Of a stretch of 64,000 nt of DNA, positions 23,442 to 35,215 are shown piece after piece. The translations under genes and the position numbers were made by a program. Position 1 is the stretch's first letter. Every line of letters begins with the position of its first letter. Source of the DNA: Pinus tabuliformis (lineage: Eukaryota; Streptophyta; Pinopsida; Pinales; Pinaceae); NCBI GenBank assembly GCA_031772625.1, contig CM062814.1, positions 822,996,757 through 823,060,756 of the forward strand. Reading direction: 5' to 3'. The notes beneath the pieces are model-generated. The model was given only the letters and a program-made list of their open reading frames with translations. It made no database searches and was not told the origin of the DNA.

Positions 23442-25257
23442 AGGGGAACAGATTCAAGGGGCTCAGATGCTCTAAGTGCCCTTTCAATGGTGGTCTGGCG
23501 ACCCCAAGCCACGTCAGCCACCGCAAATTTGATGGCTTTTGCAAGCTTGGAAGGTCTACCTCTGATAGGTTTAGACTCTGCATATTGCGGGGGTATACCT
23601 AGACCAAGCAGGGGGATGTTGTGCAGAGGTCGAGATCGAAGGTTGTATGAATGGGAGCCCGATGCAGAGGAGGGGGAGGATGGAAGGGGCGGGGGTAAAT
23701 GCAGGGAGAGACAGAGGGGTGGTGGAGAAAATGGGGGGAGGAGGCTCGAAACCATAATTAATGGGTGGCTGAGGGCTCATAATAGAATCTGTATGAGTTG
23801 CAGGAGAGTGCAAAGATGAATGTACATGATTATAAAGAAGAGTAGAGGAGCAAGAAATAGGATCATTACCTAAAGTAGGTGCAGCTCCCATTGCAGACCT
23901 GGAACGAGTCAGTGGAGGGGATGTAAATGGAATCCTTGGAGTATTGGTTTGCTGTGCCGAGACTCCATCCGCTTCCTTATGATGATCCTATCCTGAGGGC
24001 TGCTCGTCCACATTTAGATCTTCAGGCAGACAATGTTTCACGCCCCTTGTAGTCTCCTGAGCAGATGAAGAGAGTAAAGGACAATCCTTGTACAGATGCC
24101 CGACCTTGTGGCATCTTCGACAGCGAAAGGGCACTCCTTCGTAGTCCAGGTTCTGGCGATGCGAGAAATGCCTCTAGTGAAGGGTTATTTTCTCCTCCAG
24201 TCCCTCCCTGGTATCTAGGTGAACAAGGATTCTCGCCATTGTCATAATTCCAGATTTTTCAAAAGACTGGTCGTGTTCTAGATATGTCCCCAGAGCATCT
24301 CCTATTTGCTTGACCAGAGGGGTCCAAAATTGCATTGGGAGGCCTGGCAAACGAACCCAAATCGGCCCTGCACCCATCTGTTCGCGCTCTGGGTCGAATA
24401 AGGGATCCCATCTCTTTAGCAGAACTGGAGCAAGCTCAATGTGCCAGAAACGTGAGAGGATCCAATCCATGTACTCTTCCCTGTGAAACCGGAGGGCAAA
24501 CCAGCCATAGGCCAAAACTCTGATGATGGGAAGTTCTTTGAGAAGGGAACCCAAATCTCCGAGGTCCAGAGGCGGAGGCATTCCACTGAGTAGTTTCTGC
24601 CTCTCACACGTCCGACCAATACCTTCTTAGCCGTGTCTGCAACTTCTCCCATCAGAATGTCCTCGCCAAGGGTAAGGTTAATGTCTCTATCCACAGCTTT
24701 TAGGCACCTTCCCTTCTTGGGTTTATCTGAGTGACAGGCCGTCGGATGTTCCTTGAGCAGGCCCCTGCAACCCTGGTTGACGGTTTGGGGGGTAGACGGG
24801 GTGGATTTGGGATTAGGGATAGGGGAGCTGAAGCACCCAGATCGAATAGGGGAGTTAGGGTTTTTACTGCCAGGAGCTAGGGTTGCACTAGAGTGAGCAG
24901 GGATGGAGTGTGGAGAGGGTCCGGTCGGAGTAATGCGAGAGGATGAGGGTGCGCACGAGGGCAAAGAGATCTGTGGAGGGTGTACCAGGGGGAATTGAAA
25001 GTAGGGGAGGGTTGAAGGCATGTGCCCAGTAGATTGAGGGTCGCAGGTGAGAGCGGAGGACAACCCAACCCAGGCAGATCTTCTATGTGAACGGCGGGCG
25101 GAGGGTGTTTATCAGAGGAACTCGGGCGGAACAGAACGAACTGGGCAGCTGTCAGCGAGCATTTTTTGGTGGCAAAGGGACCAGAGCCCGTCCCAGTTCG
25201 GTGGTGAGTCCAGATGGCCTAGTCGAGGTTGGGGTCCACGACATCTTCCAAATCCAT
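23438..25257 (-). pseudogene. LINE-1 ORF1 (nucleic-acid-binding protein), broken
   Basis: Starts at the ATG 25257-25255 (MDLEDVVDPNLD), followed 12 codons later by a TAG at 25219-25221. A Pro/Ser-rich N-terminal part (to about 24770) leads to a DUF4283-type domain at about 24580-24200 (LRFHREEYMDWILSRFWH, WVRLPGLPMQFW). A perfect CCHC zinc knuckle follows near 24140-24090 (CRRCHKVGHLYKDC). A basic, Pro-rich tail (NLRSRP, RGRPSKLAKA) ends with TGA at 23438-23440. At least two frameshifts separate these parts. ORF1 proteins of this type bind the LINE RNA. Its stop overlaps the ORF2 start as ATGA. Confidence 0.85.
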
Positions 25258-25521
25258 CAAGAACCGACAATTACAGTCGGCAAAAAAACAGGTGTTGAGT
25301 AGGCAGCGAAATGGGGGCAAGGTTAACAAGTTCTTCACAGTAAAAACTCCAAGTAATGACCGCAATAGAGGGTTAAACCAGGCAGAGAGGGGGTGAATGC
25401 CTTAGGTCAACAGAGTGTTCAAAGCGGTCAATCCTCAGGGTTATGGCCCTCGAGGCCTCCATGGAAGCCGCGGCGGTCGAGCAGAGCCATCCTCCTTCCT
25501 CCCGTCCACAATCAGGCAAGT

Positions 25522-27205
25522 TGTCACGCCCCTACACCTGCGGTAGTCTTTCAACTGCTTATAGCGAGGTGCGGCACCACCGAACACTTTCTTTTCACCA
25601 ATACTTATGTTCATGGACTACGCCTTAACATTCGATACTTAGTTTATTTTTCTTCACCAAGTATTATTATTAGCCTTTATACCAATGAACACCCATACAC
25701 ATTCATTATCCACAACAATTATAAATAACAAGACAATTGCAACAGTATAAAGGGAGGGGCAACTCCCTGAACAATGAGTCTACCCGAATTCAATATATTA
25801 ATCAACTTTTCAAAGTTTACAAATATCCTTGGGAAACCCCAAGTTTCATACTTAGCCAATTTTACAACAGGCAACACCTTCGTGTAGCCTCACCGTTTCA
25901 CCTGCACGAGTTGCCTTGCCCGAGTTGGGTGGGCGCGCCCTCACACGGACCGCCAACCGAAACTCCTCAACCGAACTTCGTGTCGTGTCACCCAGAAATA
26001 CTTCGTTCACCCGATGAGCGGGCGCCTTCGTGCACCCTCCACCCGCACCTACGATCATTGGGCGAGCGCCTCACCGCACTCTCCACCCAACTCTCCAACC
26101 AATGGGCGGGTGTTCCCACGCACCGTGCCACCTGAGCCTTCAATCGAAATGCCAACCGAACCGACGGGCGCCTTCACCCAAGACACACCCGCGTTCACCC
26201 TTGCACGACGGGCAGGCACCTTCGTCCGACCCACGACCCGTGTGTCTCACCCATCACCAAGTCTGCGTGTTGTTCACCGTGTAGCGCTACCCAAGAGCGG
26301 GCGCATAGACCTGCGCCTTGCTGCGGCCTCCTACACCTTCGCACTTCACCTTGCGAGCTCGTTCGAGTGATGTTCGATGATCTTCGTTCGATGCCAAATG
26401 CTCCAACTCTTCGCTATGTTTATATGGGCGGTTGGGCGAGTCGAGTCACCCGTATGACTCGTCCACCACATGAATCGACACCCTCACTTCATTGCTAACT
26501 CACCTATCTTTGTTGGTCGGCCAACAATCCTTTGCCCGAGTTGCCAATTACATGAGGTCGGCCCGTGGGTGTCACCAACTCGTCCCCACGCTATAAGTTA
26601 ACCTTCGCTCAACCATCCACGCGCATTTTACAAGTGTTCCTTCGCACGTCTTGGCCTCAGCTCGTCGCACTTCGCACGGTGGTTGTGACTCGGACCGCAG
26701 GTCCTTACATCCTCCTCCACCTGAAGTCATTGTCGTCCTCGACAATAAGTCATCCCGGTAACCATCCTGCCACCAAGATCATCATCTCATCTGTCTCGTC
26801 CTCGGTCATGATATCAACCAGTCCATACACTGCAAACATCCCTGCAACATATGTAAAACAACTATCTCCATCATGTGTCATCCCATCCTGTGAACTGTCG
26901 TCAGATACTCCAACATAATGCCAACATCTCTCTGCACACTTCTGGACCTCATGATTCGAACTAGTCGGGTGATCAGTCCAACTGTCACGCTCAAACCATA
27001 AGAATGCACATCCTTATGCCTACACCAGTCTTTCTCAGACTCTGCCACATCCTGGACTCACCAAGAATCTCTCCCATGCTCAGGTCCATGGAAACTCCAT
27101 CCCATCTGCAACATGTCATGATGCTAATGCCAAACCATTCCTGCACCATCTGTCATACCTGCTCAACCTGTTTTAAGGACTCACTACCATGAGCAGCTAA
27201 CAATG
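25522..27205 (-). repeat. Probable 3' LTR of the Gag-only element
   Basis: The right-hand border is proposed near 27205, just after the coding end and a purine-rich step on the minus strand. The left border, ending in CA on the minus strand, is firm. A TATA-like CATATAAACATAG on the minus strand at about 26418-26430 would be the promoter. The GC-rich stretch 25880-26400 holds many CACCC/CCGAC-like words and several long open frames on the plus strand that are composition artefacts. Length (about 1.7 kb) is unproven because the partner LTR is truncated to 108 bp. Confidence 0.5.
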
Positions 27206-27225
27206 AGCCCCATCTTCTATGTCAT

Positions 27226-29112
27226 CTAAGAAGATGTAGAGGGAGTAGAGCCTGAAGGCTCACCCTCACTAATAAGCTCAATCCATCTGTCAGGATCCTC
27301 TATCTCCATCCTCTGCAGATATGCCACCCGATCCTCCTCATGGACATTCGGTCTCACATAAACCTCCTCGTCATCATCATCCTCAACCTCTTCTAGCCTT
27401 CTTGACAAATCCAAGATACTATCAGAAAGTGACCTGATAACCAATGACTGCTCGGTAAGCTTTGCCTCAGCAGTAGACAACCGCTTACATACATCATCCA
27501 ATCGCTTCTCATCCTCCATCTACATCACTGCCAGTTTACAATCAGGCTTTGTCACACCAATGGTTGGAACACCAATGGGTACATCTTCCCTTCCATCGTA
27601 AATGTACAGCTTCTTCAAATGTGGAACAATCATAGCATCATATTGTTTCAAGAATTCCATCCCCAGCACAACCTCATAGTCATCAATTCGCACTATAGTG
27701 AAGTCGACTTTCCCAATCCACTCACCTAGTGTTGTGTCCACCCTTTCAGCTACACCAAGTACAAAATCAGGAGGAGAATTCACTGTCTTCATTTGTGCCT
27801 TCACCGGTACAAATTTCAGCCCAATCCTTCTCACAACATCCTCACTCATGAAGTTATGAGTAGCTCCACTATCTACCATAGTGAGTACCTCCATACCTCC
27901 AATCTTCATCCGAACATACTCCAAGCTGTTCCTTTCAGGATCTCTCTGAGAGACCACTTCTGTAGCAGCAGCAGCTCCAAGAATCTGCATCATCCCCATA
28001 GAAGGTTCTTCTTTCTTCGCATTAGATTGTGTAATAGCAGCCACTTTCGGTCTAGAAGGACAATTCTTCACCGTATGTGGTTCAACACAAATCCAACACT
28101 TCAATGGTTTCTTCGTCTTCGTCTTCTCATCTGATTTCTAAGCATCATATTTCTTCTTCTCTTTCGACTTATCGAACTTCTTCTTTTCATGAGAAGCTTC
28201 GTCATAATGCTCCACCAATCGATCCACAACAACAAAAGCTTCCTCAAGTGTCTTTATCTTCTGCCTCTTCACTTCATTGCATGCCCAAGGTTTCAATCCA
28301 ATAATGAAGTTGAACACCTTGTCCCTCTCCGCCATGTCAGGAAGTTCTAGAACCGCACTTGCAAACTCCCGCTGATATGTCTGTAGGTTCCCTGTCTGCT
28401 TAATAAATTTAATCTTCATCCTTGCTTCCCACGTTTCATCCTGAGGACTGAAATGAGCCTGCAAAGCTTTCTTCATATCATCCCAAGAAGTAATGTCATC
28501 AACACTACCATTGGCAATTTGATCCACTCTCCTTCTCCACCACATCTTAGCATCTTTTGTCAAGAATTGAGCAGCCACTTTCACCCTTGTCTCATCATCA
28601 GATAGACCCAAGCGTTCCAAGTATTGCTCCATATCCCAGAGAAAGTTACCAAGAGTCTTCGCGCTTCTTGTACCATCATAAGATTCCGGTTCCTTGACTT
28701 TCACATGAGACACTCCTCCACCTGAGTTATGTCTCATGGCCTTCTTCAACACTGCGATCTCATCTCTTGCATCGTCAAGAGATTTCTACAAGTTCATGAT
28801 CTCTGCCAGACCTCGATCCCTTGCTTCTCCAATCTCCTTGACTTCATCTTCAAGTTGTGTACACTTAAGATTAGTGTAGTCATTCCGAGTTCGGAGTTCA
28901 TCAAACTCTTCCCTCATCTGCACATGATCCTCTAGTTCCTTCGTGACTAGAGTCATCTTTGTAGTCCAGTAAGATTCCAATGCCTCCATTCTCTCTAGTA
29001 TCCTTTCAATAAAGGCCTTGGTCGCATTATGGCTAGATTCACCCGATACAACATGAGTTTCACCTGCCATCTCTGCTTCCTCCTTCCTTCTTTGTGATCT
29101 AGTATAGACCAT
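27226..29112 (-). pseudogene. Gag-protease polyprotein with three amber stops
   Basis: A single reading frame runs from ATG 29112 (MVYTRSQRRKEEAEMAG) to a stop at 27226 without any frameshift. It is broken only by TAG at 28786, 28138 and 27520. Order: an N-terminal coiled coil (to about 28750), a retrotransposon Gag domain (about 28700-28200; YDGTRSAKTLGNFLWDMEQY, WWRRRVDQ, FSPQDETWEARMK), a basic Lys-rich stretch, and a zinc knuckle of unusual form (CWICVEPHTVKNCP, near 28095). The aspartic protease follows with MVDSGATHNFM (catalytic Asp intact, near 27880) and a VVLGMEFL flap-side motif. An acidic coiled coil (VEDDDDEE) forms the end. All three stops could derive from Gln CAG. The absence of pol implies use of another element's enzymes. 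Confidence 0.85.
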
Positions 29113-29324
29113 CCACCAGCTTCACCAGTTTCCCTGCAACCCGAACTAGTCCTTGTTTCACTTGTGTGAAACCAACTTCCTTCACCTGCAAGTACCTGTT
29201 TCCACTGTCACTTCGTCACGAGCAAACCTGCTCTTTGTTTACCAGCTCCAACTGTGAGCTTCTGATACCAACTACACTTAAGTGTAGTTGTGTAGCAGCT
29301 TCAACCTTCATGCCCGAATCAACT

Positions 29325-29338
29325 GCTCAGATACCAAC
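29325..29338 (-). other. Primer binding site of the Gag-only element
   Basis: The minus strand reads TTGGTATCTGAGC directly after the LTR terminal CA at 29339. It is one base off the initiator tRNA-Met consensus TGGTATCAGAGC. A second, similar string (TTGGTATCAGAAGC) lies near 29262-29275. Confidence 0.7.
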
Positions 29339-29446
29339 TGTCACGCCCCTACACCTGCGGTAATCTTTCAACCGCTTATAGCGAGGTGCGACACCACCGA
29401 ACACTTTCTTTTCACCAATACTTTATGTTCATGGACTACGCCTTAA

Positions 29447-32340
29447 TTTTCAAAATATTCAATTTAAATTTTTTTTTTCAAAACTTTAATAAATTTCATA
29501 AAATTTATTTAAAAATTTCAAAACTAATTGAAAGTGAAAGCTTTTTGACCAACATATAAAAAACGAGTTGTCTTTAAATGCGACTTTTTGAAGTTTGTGG
29601 TGGATTTTTGGAGAAAATTTTGTGGTGAAATCTTGATTTGTAACACCTGAAAAACCCCAAGACACTTGGATTGTTCAAACTTGTGATTTCAACGAATCTT
29701 GCAGGATTTTAGACAAATTAGATAGGAAAATAACTATTTTTTTTTTCAATAAGTATAATAACTAAAAATTTAATAATAGTAATTAATACAACAATCAAGA
29801 ATTAATTATTGAGAATTTAATAAATCCTAATCATAATTAACTTAATCATTTAACAATAAAAAAATTAACAAGAAAAACAATAATAGTACCAGCCCTTTGC
29901 CCTTTGCTGATTGGACTTTTTAGCATGTCTCCTTTAGCACCCACACGAGCCCTTTGCCCTTTGCTGACTGGATTTTTTAGCATGTCTCCTTTGTTTGTTT
30001 GTCAAGTTGTCTGTGATCCAGTCAAGAATTAATTATTGAGAATTTAATAAATTCTAATCACAATTAACTTAATCATTCAACAATAAAAAAAATTAACAAA
30101 ATAAAAAAAAAACAATAATAGTACATTTTTTTTTGTCAAGTTGTCCTCCAGGTTTGACTTGTGGCTTGAGGAGTCGCTACTAAGCCCGGGATTACACCCA
30201 ACCTGGGCCACACTAGCCCTTTGCCCTTTGATGACTGGATTTTTTAGCATGTCTCCTTCATCCCTTCGCTGACTGGATATTTTTTAGCATGTCTCCTTCA
30301 ACCATTTGCTAATTGGATTTTTTAGCATGTCTCCTTCCCTAGCACAGGGCACAACCACCCCGTGAGGTTTGATTCGCCTCGCTAACTAGGCCCATCCTCA
30401 ACCACAGTTATGCTAGTATAATACTTAATTAAATAATAATATTTAATTTATTAATAAAATAATAATATTTAATTTATTAATAAAATAATAATAATAAACA
30501 AATTAGTGAAAACTTTTTTCAAACAACTCCCTTCAATAAACTTAATCACTAGTGATTCATATAAATAACTAAAAATTTAATAATGATAGTTAATACAACA
30601 ATCAAGTAAAACTTAATAATAATAGTCAATACAACAATCAAGAATTAGCGAGCATTCGGCTGACTTAAGACATGGTAGGACCAAGTCCTCAGCCCTCGCT
30701 GAGCATGCGGGGAAGACTATGCATCATGTATGTATAGAGGACACTCAAGTCATTGCCAAAGTTGCGCAGTTTCACCATCGCAAATTTAGAGAGGCCCTGG
30801 AGATTGAGAAAAGGCCGAACAATCTTAATAGGGATGATGGCTGGAAGATTAGCAGTTGCTGGGTCCCAGCCTTGTCCTCCTAGCCTCCTCATTCCCCTCT
30901 TGTTAGGTCTTAGGGTTTCTGTCTTCCCTTTCCTTTAGTTTTGCTTTTGGCGGATTAGTCCTTTCATTATGGAGTGTTTGAGTTATTAATAAGTTATTAT
31001 TAAATTTCGGGCTTATCCCGTTTATGATACTATTGGGTATATTATAATCAGATTTATGTTTCCTTAATTTCAATTATTTATGCATTTATATTTTACTATA
31101 ACCTTAGAATTGAAATTCCCGTTAACTTATGTCTAAAAAAACCCCCTTTTTTAAAAAACCTTATAAGTATTAATATATTTTAACTTTTATTGGAATAAAT
31201 AAATAGTGAATTAATATTGATTTTTAATGAATTATTTGACCATTAGGTTTAAAGTATTATAAATAAATATATGATATACCAAGATTATGAGTTATGCTTT
31301 AACTACCCCCAATTATGGTATTTACCTAATGTAACTAGATTCTAAGAATAATAATGATCTAACAAAAATTACTATTTATAAACTATTAGGTAAATATAGA
31401 TTATTTAATAAACATATATTGTTATATATAACTCATTAATTTAATTCCGAATGGACCATTATAATAATAAATAAAAATGATATATTTACCATTGGACCAT
31501 TAATTAATAAATACACAATTACCTAATGTAACTAAATTCTAAGAATAATAGTAAGTTATTACCATTTATTTGTATTTAATTGGAATAATAATAAAATTTA
31601 TTAATGACCATTATAATTTAATAATATTAAATATGGATATTAGAAAGGGCTCAACAAATAATTATAGGCCAATTTTAAGAATAAAAAATATATATGATGA
31701 TAATTTTAAAATAAAATAAAACTATAAAAATGATTTCTATTAAGTAAATATAATTTTTTTTTAAAGATTAATAAGAGCGACGAGAATAATGGTATTTAAG
31801 AATTATAAAATATATTAATTAATAAATATTGAATAATTTTTCTTTTATATAATTTATTAATGACCATTATAAATTAAAAAATATTAAATATGGATATTTG
31901 GGCTAATAATAATGAATTATATCTATTTGTTTTTGAAATTAGCAAATGAATTCCGTTATTTCCTGTTTTAGCTATTTCTAAGGATGTTAATAACTAATTA
32001 GTGGTTTGACTAGGATTTTTTGGTCAAAATTAGCCGTTGGCATTATAGCCGTTGGAGTCTCTGCACACTCTATTTAATCAAGCTAAGTCGGATTGGTTCT
32101 TCAACTTGTCCTGACCATGAACCACACAGGTTGGTTCGAAACGCGTCTCTGCACACTCTATTTAATCAAGCTAAGCCTGATTGGTTCTTCAACTTGTCCT
32201 GACGATGAACCACACTGGTTGGTTCGAAACGCGTCGACAAAAGATTGGTTATGTGATTTTGACGAAGATTTTCTAAACAATGTTATGGATCACAGAAGTC
32301 TAAATTCCTTAATCAAGAATTAATTATTGACAAGTTAATG
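29447..32340. repeat. AT-rich repeat region with dispersed and tandem motifs
   Basis: No gene. Three repeat classes are visible. First, a word set CAAGAATTAATTATTGA, AATTTAATAAATYCTAAT and CAATTAACTTAATCATT at about 29785, 30021 and, altered, 32323; the related TTAATACAACAATCAAG also recurs at 29770-30645. Second, the phrase CCCTTTGCTGAYTGGATTTTTTAGCATGTCTCC, five times between 29891 and 30340. Third, TTAATGACCATTATAA with AATATTAAATATGGATATT at about 31602 and 31858, and ACCTAATGTAACTARATTCTAAG at 31326 and 31523. The segment 29450-29720 also resembles 41640-41960. Confidence 0.65.
32057..32232. repeat. Tandem duplication, 88 bp unit
   Basis: GTCTCTGCACACTCTATTTA begins at 32057 and at 32145; each unit ends with TTGGTTCGAAACGC. 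The units differ at only about four positions, so the duplication is recent relative to its surroundings. The plus-strand open frames here simply read through it. Confidence 0.9.
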
Positions 32341-33100
32341 AATCCTAATTACAATTAACTTAGTCGTTTAGTAATAAAAAAACTAACAAACTAAAAAACA
32401 CAATTATTTATATTTAAAATAAGTTTTCATATTTTGAAATAGCATGAGAATCAACTTGAAACTCATTAAAAATATTTGGGCCATCCCTCTACACAAGTTT
32501 TAAATTTTTAAAGGTTTCCCTCCCTTGCCAAAAACATTGGAAATAACCACAAACTTCCAGAAATCCTGGTAGGCAAGCCAAAAGAGGGTAAAAAAACAAA
32601 AGAAAACTAAAACCCATGAGAAACATTTGAAAGGCTGTGAAATCTACATTCTAAGACCCTTGGAAAAGTGGGCAAGTGAACACCTCAGTATCAACTACTG
32701 TAGTGATATTACTGAACGAGAATTTGCATGTGATGATGTGACCACTTTGTTGTTATGCCACAGGGATGTTTAGGGTTTACATCTGTTTGAACTGTTTCTT
32801 CAAAACCCAATAAATCAATTTTCAGATTAAATTGCAAATTGTGGAGGCCCACTCCTCTGGGCAACAAGCTGTTTAACCCATTCGAGACATGCCATGTCTG
32901 CACAGGTTTCCTCTTTCTATTTTTATTTGAAATAAAGCAAAAGTTGAGCACCTATCGCAACGGCACCGGCAACGGCAGGGGCACCAGTGGTCCGTACCCC
33001 AGCCCGCCAATGCTTACATTGGCTGATGATCGTGGCGCAGGCGATTAGGGCAATCGGTAAAATCTTAAAAAAAAAAGAAAATTCCCTGGGGTTTGATACT
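32341..33100. other. No gene seen; short GC-rich simple repeat
   Basis: Non-coding on both strands as far as I can tell. Around 32959-32990 a six-base pattern (AACGGCACCGGCAACGGC) forms a short GC-rich simple repeat. The segment lies upstream of the proposed 5' end of the G3BP-like gene. Confidence 0.35.
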
Positions 33101-33440
33101 TAGTATAAATACTGTTGTTTAAGTGTTTCATACTACCAGCCAGCAGAAGGACACGAGTAGGTGGAGCAGGAGGAGTTGAAAAGCTGTTGCAGGACGAGGT
33201 GGGTTCGATTGGTCTCCCAGCTTGCTTACCGCGATTCGAACTCCGGACGACAAATCACCTTCCTCACTTGGAACGAGCTCTATCTTGCTCTGTGGCCTTT
33301 TGCAATTGCGGGTTGGTTGCTTGCCTCCTTATACTCTAGGCTAAAGCTCTGCGAACATTATCGCGTATATTTTCCAGTTTCTTCAAGGGTTTTAGAAGCT
33401 AAACATGGGTTTAGGGTTTGTTCATTTTAGCTCGAGGATT
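33101..33440 (+). promoter_or_regulatory. Possible first (non-coding) exon or promoter area of the G3BP-like gene
   Basis: This stretch is richer in GC than its surroundings. It contains transcript-leader-like wording (TTCTTCAAGGGTTTTAGAAG, GGGTTTAGGGTTTG near 33386-33422). The coding exons begin only at 36078 and are preceded by a 3' splice site at 36067, so an upstream leader exon must exist. I could not fix its donor site, so position and role are inference. Confidence 0.3.
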
Positions 33441-35215
33441 GCTTATAAATTCATATTTATTTTATTTCAGAACTGATACGGGTTTGTTTTACTTCGTGTT
33501 TTTATTTATTATTTTTGAGCTGATATGGGTTTGTTCTACTTAGTGTTAGTTCCAGCTTTGCATGCACCTAAATTTTAATGCCCTCTCCTTATTACCATAT
33601 TTTTGGGAATGTCTTAAATCTCTTTTGACTTGATCTGTCGAATCCCAAATCCCATTAACAGTGGTTCAAGAACCCACTATATTGTACCCAATATTATTTA
33701 TTAATTTTTTATATCCGCATGTAAACTCTTATCCCATTAACATGATTCAGTAACCCACTATACTGTGCTTGCTATTTTGTTTTTAAACATGTATAAAATC
33801 TTTTGTTTGATTATATATATGAGATTTTGTTTGATTATATGTGATGGGGGGGAGTTATAATTTATTGTGTCTAAACTTTAAACTTTTAATTTCATCCATG
33901 ATGGTTATGAATCCGAAAACTACTTGACATGGTTTGATAACCCACTTTAAAAGTTTAACATGGAGCGGGATCCATGAGAACGAACTATAAATTTTGCCTT
34001 GATGATCAATACCTTTACCAACTGCCCATGGGTTGTACTCTCCTCAATGTCTTATAATAATGATATATATCTCAGATAATTTGTCATGCATTCAGGGGTG
34101 GGTTATGCTGCATGTGGATGAGTGGCTTCGATTCAGATTCTTCCTTGTTCTGAGGTCTTTTTATTTAGCACCAAGTCACGTGGTCCTAGATATCTTAAAT
34201 TGTAGGTTTGATCACAGGGAGAAATTTGTATAATGGGATATTCAATTAGTAGGCTGGTCAGGATTGCTTTTACATGTCAAGTGTTCCGATGCAACCGCTA
34301 TGACACTCAACTATTCATGCGTTATATATTTGGCACTTCCATTATATTTTTGGGTAACCTGGTATTTTACAATATACCCTAAATTTCCCGCGTCAAAGTA
34401 GTGATTATTAAATGTGAATTAGTGCTTGAGCTTATCATGCCCTTGTGTTGGTGATTGTTATAGGGTTTTTTTTTGTTTACTTGCCTTAATATCGTTTCAT
34501 TTCAGATGAAAAAACCCCTGCTATTACTAAAGAGGTAACTAGTATATAAGTTTCGATCATAAGTTATCAGTATAAATCCATCCACCAACAAAAATAGATG
34601 TATCATTCATAAAGCTAATACAAATCGTATCAAAACTAGTGATGCATAGTAAGGAAAATACCAACAATATCTAAATCTGATAAGTTAATCATAAGTGAAG
34701 CTAAAATGTTTCAACCCAAAAATAAAAACCTCACCAAACATATAATCACATCTTCTTTAAAACACACCACATAGACTCCAGACCGTCATAACTATGGCAA
34801 ACCTATGAAGCCCTCTTAACAGATTGCCCCATCCAAGAAGTAACAGAATCTAATGGCACCGTCATTAGCATTAAGTCCAACTTTGAAAAGGGTATTTGCA
34901 GTGATGTTTGATATAGAGTTATTCATTTGGCTTATCATTTTGAAGCATTATCTCTTTAGTTCAGCTTGTAGAATCTTTTTTATGTTTTATGGACACGATT
35001 TTTTTTCGGAGAGGTCGCATATTTAGATACGTCGCTTTTATGTTGCATGTCGCTTTTAGGTTGCATATGTCTTCTGATCGCGTTCACCATAATTTATGTT
35101 GGCTATTCATCACAGGATGTGAACCTGAATTATGTTTTATTGTATCAAGCAACTCAAATATGAATTCATTTATGTTTTATTGTATTTACCAATTCAGAGT
35201 CCAGACATAAGTTGC
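33441..35215. other. No gene seen; probable 5' UTR intron or upstream flank
   Basis: T-rich and AT-rich DNA without a coding frame. If the leader exon lies near 33.4 kb, this is intron sequence of the G3BP-like gene. The plus-strand frames at 34033 and 34989 have no recognisable content. Confidence 0.35.

Larger units (their letters stand above)
19021..25515 (-). mobile_element. LINE-1 in this window: nearly full-length plant L1-type non-LTR retrotransposon
   Basis: Minus-strand element: 5' region (to about 25515), ORF1 (25257-23438), ORF2 (23441 to about 19310) with endonuclease, RT, zinc-finger and RNase H domains, a 3' UTR and a poly(A) tail seen as T9 at 19021-19029. The left flank GGGCAAGTGGT (19009-19019) resembles AGGCAAGTTGT at 25515-25525, a possible eroded target duplication. 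The right copy overlaps the first bases of the adjacent LTR. ORF2 carries frameshifts and several stops, so the element is dead. The 5' end is not certain. Confidence 0.85.
25522..29446 (-). mobile_element. LTR retrotransposon coding only for Gag and protease (TR-GAG-like), 5' LTR truncated
   Basis: The LTR terminus TGTCACGCCCCTACACCTG occurs at 25522 and at 29339 in the same orientation, with about 105 bp of near-identity (to 25627 and 29446). The minus strand reads LTR end CA, then a primer site (TTGGTATCTGAGC, near 29325-29338), then Gag from 29112 and protease to 27522. An acidic tail follows to 27226, then a purine-rich step (GAAGATGGGG, near 27208-27216) that could precede a 3' LTR of about 1.7 kb. 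No RT, RNase H or integrase fits between them. The 5' LTR is cut at 29446 by AT-rich DNA. Confidence 0.75.

Noticed and set aside
23126-25728. Many plus-strand open frames opposite LINE-1 ORF1 and its 5' region
   Set aside because: They are antisense shadows of GC-rich, Pro/Ser-rich ORF1 sequence; the minus strand carries DUF4283 and zinc-knuckle motifs.
25737-27192. Pro/His-rich plus-strand frames up to 132 codons
   Set aside because: Composition artefact of CACCC/CCGAC-rich DNA in the probable LTR; no start context, domain or splice pattern.
32020-32323. Overlapping plus-strand frames with a repeated protein pattern
   Set aside because: They are readings of the 88-bp DNA duplication, not a repeat protein.
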